Assembly: GCA_003694775.1 (NCBI GenBank)
Contig: RFJV01000115.1
Span: 1 to 9,531 of the forward strand
Source of the DNA: Chloroflexota bacterium
GTDB taxonomy: Bacteria; Chloroflexota; Anaerolineae; 4572-78; J111
Reading direction: 5' to 3'
DNA length: 9,531 nt
This document shows, piece by piece, positions 6,092 through 9,531 of the stretch (the first letter of the stretch is position 1; each line of letters starts with the position of its first letter). The notes below the pieces were generated by a model. That model had not been told where the DNA came from, searched no databases, and was given only the letters and a program-made list of their open reading frames with translations. Both the position numbers and the translations under genes were made by a program.

Positions 6092-6805
6092 TCATCCGCC
6101 CAGATAAGCCTTTTTGACATCCGGATTGTTCAGCAGTTCCTCCGACGGCCCCTCCAGCACCAGGTTGCCGCTTTCCAGCACATAGCCGCGCTGGGCAAAC
6201 TTCAGGGCCATCCGGGCATTCTGCTCCACTAACAGGATGGTGGTTCCCTTCTGGCTGATTTCCTTCAGCGATTTGAACATCTCCTGCATCAGCAAAGGGG
6301 CCAGCCCCATCGACGGCTCGTCGAGAAGCATCACCTTCCGGGCGCTGATAAAGGCGCGGGCCACGGCCAGCATCTGCTGTTCGCCACCGCTCAGGGTTTC
6401 CGCTTTCTGGGACTTGCGCTCGGCCAGCCGGGGAAAAACGGCAAACATTCGCTCCATATCTTCCTGAATTGCTTTTCTGTCTTTCCGGGCAAAGGCGGCC
6501 AGCCGCAAATTTTCCAGCACCGTCAGGTTGCCGAACAGGCGGCGGCCTTCCGGCACGTGAGAAATCCCCAGCTCGCTGACCACCTTTTCCGGCGGGTAGC
6601 GCAGTAAATCCTTGCCCATAAAAGTCATTTTGCTCCCCGGCTCCACCGGCACCAGCCGGGAAATGGCTCGCAGGGTGGTGCTTTTTCCGGCCCCGTTGGC
6701 CCCAATGATGCAGACAATCTCCCCCTCATCCACGTGGAAGGTCAAACCGTGCAGGGCCTTGATGCGGTCGTAGGACACACGCAGGTTTTCTACAGAAAGC
6801 AGCAT
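6092..6805 (-). CDS. livF: LIV-family ABC transporter ATPase, LivF type
   Basis: One of two ATPase subunits of a branched-chain amino-acid (HAAT family) type importer, on the cytoplasmic face. The 237 residues match LivF length. Walker A G-A-N-G-A-G-K-S-T is at 35-43, signature L-S-G-G-E-Q-Q at 138-144, and Walker B V-M-L-L-D-E-P at 158-164. The switch region reads L-V-E-Q-N-A, with Gln195 where other ABC proteins have His; this is normal for LivF. The chain ends A-Y-L-G-G, as E. coli LivF does. The ATG overlaps the livG stop by one base (TAATG), and AAAGGAG (6817-6823) lies 11 nt before it inside livG, so the two are probably translationally coupled. It is the last gene of the operon. Urea or amide transporters use similar ATPases, so the substrate is open. 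Confidence 0.93.
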   Translation of the reverse strand: MLLSVENLRVSYDRIKALHGLTFHVDEGEIVCIIGANGAGKSTTLRAISRLVPVEPGSKMTFMGKDLLRYPPEKVVSELGISHVPEGRRLFGNLTVLENLRLAAFARKDRKAIQEDMERMFAVFPRLAERKSQKAETLSGGEQQMLAVARAFISARKVMLLDEPSMGLAPLLMQEMFKSLKEISQKGTTILLVEQNARMALKFAQRGYVLESGNLVLEGPSEELLNNPDVKKAYLGG

Positions 6806-7575
6806 TATTCAACCAGCTCCTTTCCCAGATAGGCTTCGATGACGCGGGGGTCGTTCTGAATTTGCTCCGGCGTGCCTTCGGCAATGACTTCGCCAAATAC
6901 CAGGGTCTGGATGGTTTCGCACAGCTCCATGACAAACTTCATCCGGTGCTCAATCAGGAAGATTGCCAGATTGAACTCCTGGTGGACCTGCCGGATGATT
7001 TCCATCATCTGCACCAGTTCTTCGGGGTTCATCCCTGCGGTTGGCTCATCGAGGAAGAGCACTTTTGGCTCGGTAGCCAGGGCGCGGGCCATTTCCACCC
7101 GCCGCAGAATCCCGTAGGGTAAATTGGTGACCAGCTGGTCGGCGTAGCGCCGGATACCGACCAGCTCCAGCAGATGGTAGGCCAGTTCTTCAATCTCGGC
7201 TTCTTCGCGGTAGCGCTTGCGGGTGCCAAAAAACGCGCCGACCAGCCCGTAGGTAATTTTTGAATACCGGGCCATCTTCACGTGGTCCAGCACGTTGACA
7301 TGCCGCCACAACTGCAAATTTTGAAAGGTGCGTCCCAGCCCCATCGCGGCAATCTGGTACGGCTGAAGCCCCACAATGTTCTGCCCGTTGAACAGGATTT
7401 CGCCCTCGCTGGGCCGGTAGATGCCGGTAATCAGGTTGAAGATGGTCGTCTTGCCGGCCCCGTTGGGGCCAATCAGGCCGCGAATCTGCCCCGGCTCCAG
7501 GGTGAGATTGTAGTTGTGCACGGCCCGCAGACCGCCAAAGTAATGGGTAACGTTTTTAACTTCCAGTAAGGGCAT
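6805..7575 (-). CDS. livG: LIV-family ABC transporter ATPase, LivG type
   Basis: The second ATPase subunit of the importer, 256 residues, the usual LivG length. Walker A G-P-N-G-A-G-K-T-T is at 36-44, the Q-loop Gln85 is in T-F-Q-N-L, and Walker B F-L-D-E-P-T-A-G is at 174-181. His210 is in L-I-E-H-R-M. The LivG-specific A-Y-L-G ending precedes a short tail. The signature region reads L-P-Y-G-I-L-R-R-V-E (152-161), where LivG proteins usually have Y-G-Q-Q-R-R; the Gly is kept but both Gln are replaced. The first 20 bp overlap the end of livM in another frame. AGGGAG (7585-7590) lies 9 nt before the ATG and supports this start. Confidence 0.94.
   Translation of the reverse strand: MPLLEVKNVTHYFGGLRAVHNYNLTLEPGQIRGLIGPNGAGKTTIFNLITGIYRPSEGEILFNGQNIVGLQPYQIAAMGLGRTFQNLQLWRHVNVLDHVKMARYSKITYGLVGAFFGTRKRYREEAEIEELAYHLLELVGIRRYADQLVTNLPYGILRRVEMARALATEPKVLFLDEPTAGMNPEELVQMMEIIRQVHQEFNLAIFLIEHRMKFVMELCETIQTLVFGEVIAEGTPEQIQNDPRVIEAYLGKELVE
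6817..6823 (-). promoter_or_regulatory. Shine-Dalgarno for livF inside livG
   Basis: On the - strand AAAGGAG precedes the livF ATG by 11 nt, within the last codons of livG. With the TAATG stop/start overlap it suggests that ribosomes finishing livG re-initiate on livF, keeping the two ATPase subunits in balance. Confidence 0.55.
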
Positions 7576-8896
7576 GGTCCGTATCTCCCTCTGCGGTGTG
7601 TTTGGGGCGGATGATTTTCAGCACATCGAACTCCCGGAAGGCAATCAGGCCGGTGGGGCGGAAAATCATCACCAGAATCAGCAAGACGGGGATAATAATC
7701 CACTTGAAGATTTCCAGCGGGCGCAGGGCCTCGCTGAGCAGGTTGAAGCCAACCGCCCCCACCATCGACCCGACCACCGAATTCAGACCGCCAAAGTAGA
7801 CCATCGCCAGCACTTCGGCCAGGGCCTGCAAACCGAACGAGCCGGGATTGACGTATTTGAGCACGTGGGCCAGCAGGCCGCCACCAATGCCGGCCCAGAA
7901 GGCGGCAAACAGAAAGGCGGTCATCTTGGTGCGCCGGGTATTGACCGTCATTGCGCTGGCCGCGGTTTCGTCGTCGCGCACTGCGTTGAGCGCCCTCCCC
8001 AGCGTAGAGCGGACAAAATTGTTGATAATCCACACCGCCAGCACCGTCCAGGCAAACACAACGGGCAGGGTGGCCCAGTCCGGCTGGCCGCCCAGCCCTC
8101 GCGGGCCGCCCACAACTTCCAGATTTTCGATGACGCTCTTGATGATGAAGGTAAAGGCCAGCGAAATGATAGCCAGGTAGTCGCCCCGCGTGCGGAACGA
8201 AGGAATCGCCACAAACAGGGCGCCTACGGAAGCCAGCAGGCCGCCGGCAATCAGCCCCAGCGGAAAAAGGAACGGTCCCAAAGCCGGCGGCAGAATGGGC
8301 GCGCCGAAAATCCGGTCGTCCACAAAGAAGAGCAGAGAAAAAACAGACGCGCCGTACGCGCCGAGGGCCATAAAACCGGGATGGGAGCAAGAAAATTCGC
8401 CCATGTAGCCGTTCACCACGTTCAGGCTGACCGTCAGCACAATGGCAATCATCGTCAGGCGGAGCACCAGCAGACGGTAGGTGTTCACCTCGGCCCAGAA
8501 GTGCAGAACGGCGTACAACAGCAGAAGGTGAATCAGTATCACCACCCAGGCCGGAATGGTGTCCAGCAGTTTGGCGACCGTCCGGTTGGCCCAGCCGGCC
8601 GTCCCGCGGGCCACCAGAGCCACCGGAGCCAGGTAAACCAGCACGATGTAAACAATAGCCGCCGGCACCAGAACCGGCTCCTTCAAAATCAGGGAAACAC
8701 CAAACAGCACCGGGGCCTTCGGCAGGCCAATCAAGCGGGCCAGATTGTTGCCCACCGACAGCTCAATCAGGACGGCCACCAGCGCCCCAACCAGCCAGCT
8801 CAGCATGGGGACATGCAGAAACGGGCCTTGCACACGTTCCCACAGCCTGCGCAGAGCAGATTTTTCCGGAGTTAGGTCTTGAACAGCGACTGCCAT
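7556..8896 (-). CDS. livM: LIV-family ABC transporter permease, LivM type
   Basis: One of the two membrane permeases of the importer (BPD_transp_2 family). The 446 residues are longer than the roughly 300-350 of many LivM proteins but near the 425 of E. coli LivM. The extra N-terminal part (about 1-140) carries about three added hydrophobic helices (near 32-48, 75-97 and 115-133). The conserved core starts at about 143, with the G-x-x-G-E-F-S motif near 163-169 and A-L-G-A-Y-G at 177-182. The cytoplasmic coupling loop G-R-A-L-N-A-V-R-D-D-E (300-310) would contact the ATPases. R-P-T-G-L (413-417) near the end is typical of the family. AGAGGA (8903-8908) lies 6 nt before the ATG. It follows livH by 29 bp and overlaps livG by 20 bp, consistent with one operon. 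Confidence 0.93.
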   Translation of the reverse strand: MAVAVQDLTPEKSALRRLWERVQGPFLHVPMLSWLVGALVAVLIELSVGNNLARLIGLPKAPVLFGVSLILKEPVLVPAAIVYIVLVYLAPVALVARGTAGWANRTVAKLLDTIPAWVVILIHLLLLYAVLHFWAEVNTYRLLVLRLTMIAIVLTVSLNVVNGYMGEFSCSHPGFMALGAYGASVFSLLFFVDDRIFGAPILPPALGPFLFPLGLIAGGLLASVGALFVAIPSFRTRGDYLAIISLAFTFIIKSVIENLEVVGGPRGLGGQPDWATLPVVFAWTVLAVWIINNFVRSTLGRALNAVRDDETAASAMTVNTRRTKMTAFLFAAFWAGIGGGLLAHVLKYVNPGSFGLQALAEVLAMVYFGGLNSVVGSMVGAVGFNLLSEALRPLEIFKWIIIPVLLILVMIFRPTGLIAFREFDVLKIIRPKHTAEGDTDHALTGS

Positions 8897-8925
8897 AGCA
8901 AATCCTCTTCTGAATGCAGAATGAA

Positions 8926-9531
8926 CTAGAGCCGCAGACGGGCGGTGTGCGCCTCACCAAACAGGCCGTGCGGTCTGAAGGTCAAAATCAGCAGAATAAT
9001 GGAATAGGCAATCAGGTCGCGCAGGGTAGAGGGGAAGATGGTCGCCACAAAAATCTCAATAAAGCCGAGCAGGAACCCGGCCAATGCCGCGCCCAGAATG
9101 GAGCCGCGTCCTCCCAGAATGGCGGCCACAAACGCCTTCCAACCGATGAGCACCCCCATGTACGGGTCCAGCACCGGATAGGCCACGCCAAAAAGAATTC
9201 CGGCCGCCGCGGCCAGGGCCGACCCCAGGGCAAATGTCAGGGCGGCCACGGTGTTGAGGGGAATACCCATCAAGGGGACCACGGCAAAGTCGTACGCCGT
9301 GGCCCGCATAGCCATGCCCCACTTGGTGCGCATCACAAACTGGTGCAAGGCGGCCATCAGCAGGAGGGAGACCACCACAATCATAATTTTCTTGTTGGTG
9401 ATGCTGACCCCCAGCACGTTGAAGGTATTGGTTTCTATCAGGGCAGGGAAGCTGAGCCGTTGGGCGCCCAGCAGGGCCAGGTTGCCGGTCTCCAGGATGA
9501 TGCCAATCATCAGGCCGGTGATAGCCGCCGA
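8926..9531 (-). CDS. livH: LIV-family ABC transporter permease, LivH type (5' partial)
   Basis: The C-terminal 201 residues of the second permease are seen. The frame stays open to the last base of the window, reading S-A-A-I-T-G-L-M-I-G at the edge, so the start lies beyond 9531. A full LivH is about 290-310 residues. Family features are the coupling loop M-A-M-R-A-T-A-Y-D-F-A-V (corresponding to G-x-A-x-R-A-x-A-x-D), followed by hydrophobic helices. The block K-A-F-V-A-A-I-L-G-G-R-G-S-I-L-G-A includes the LivH hallmark A-x-I-L-G-G-x-G-S-x-x-G-A. It ends with L-T-F-R-P-H-G-L-F-G, the usual R-P-x-G-L-F-G tail. It is the most upstream gene visible in the transporter operon. The substrate-binding lipoprotein and the promoter are expected further right, but they may be elsewhere. 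Confidence 0.93.
   Translation of the reverse strand, partial: SAAITGLMIGIILETGNLALLGAQRLSFPALIETNTFNVLGVSITNKKIMIVVVSLLLMAALHQFVMRTKWGMAMRATAYDFAVVPLMGIPLNTVAALTFALGSALAAAAGILFGVAYPVLDPYMGVLIGWKAFVAAILGGRGSILGAALAGFLLGFIEIFVATIFPSTLRDLIAYSIILLILTFRPHGLFGEAHTARLRL

Noticed and set aside
7574..8875. 433-codon + strand frame opposite livM
   Set aside because: It is extremely rich in Gln, Asn, Arg and His, as expected from reading hydrophobic membrane-protein codons backwards. The livM frame is clearly the real one.

Overview
The window looks like chromosomal DNA of a GC-rich bacterium with a diderm-like or atypical envelope. The most likely source is a Chloroflexota (Anaerolineae-like) organism. 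This placement is inferred from the mix of genes: a secreted protein ending in a short V-Y-V-P-V-I-V-K tail, an HtrA protease made as a lipoprotein, a YugP-type membrane zinc peptidase, a very large two-component-propeller sensor, and a LIV-type transporter operon. Heptamer and palindromic intergenic repeats fit as well. No rRNA or other marker gene is present, so the placement is not proven.

Left part, + strand: the tail of a secreted protein (1-260) is followed by a 207-bp gap with a -10-like box and a heptamer repeat. Then comes an envelope-proteolysis pair, a YugP-type zinc metallopeptidase (468-1184) and an HtrA-type serine protease lipoprotein (1221-2486). These two are 36 bp apart, in the same frame and probably co-transcribed.

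Middle, + strand: a 203-bp gap holds two palindromes and a good sigma70-type promoter. It leads into a 1125-residue membrane sensor (2690-6067). Its outer part is predicted to form two seven-bladed propellers plus a Y_Y_Y domain. One membrane helix and a coiled coil follow, and the inner output domain is a SpoIIE-type PP2C phosphatase in place of a histidine kinase. Its anti-sigma-factor antagonist or other target is not in the window.

Right part, - strand: a branched-chain amino-acid (LIV/HAAT) type ABC transporter operon is read livH > livM > livG > livF from the right edge, converging on the sensor gene. livM/livG and livG/livF overlap. livH runs off the right edge, and no substrate-binding protein is visible, so the substrate cannot be assigned.

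I did not find a clear undescribed multi-gene system. The items most worth a second look are an inverted pair of near-identical hairpin elements bracketing the sensor gene (one supplies its stop codon), a 28-bp perfect palindrome upstream of its promoter, heptamer arrays on both sides of yugP, and the sensor-phosphatase itself, with its repeated propeller DNA and cysteine-rich phosphatase domain.
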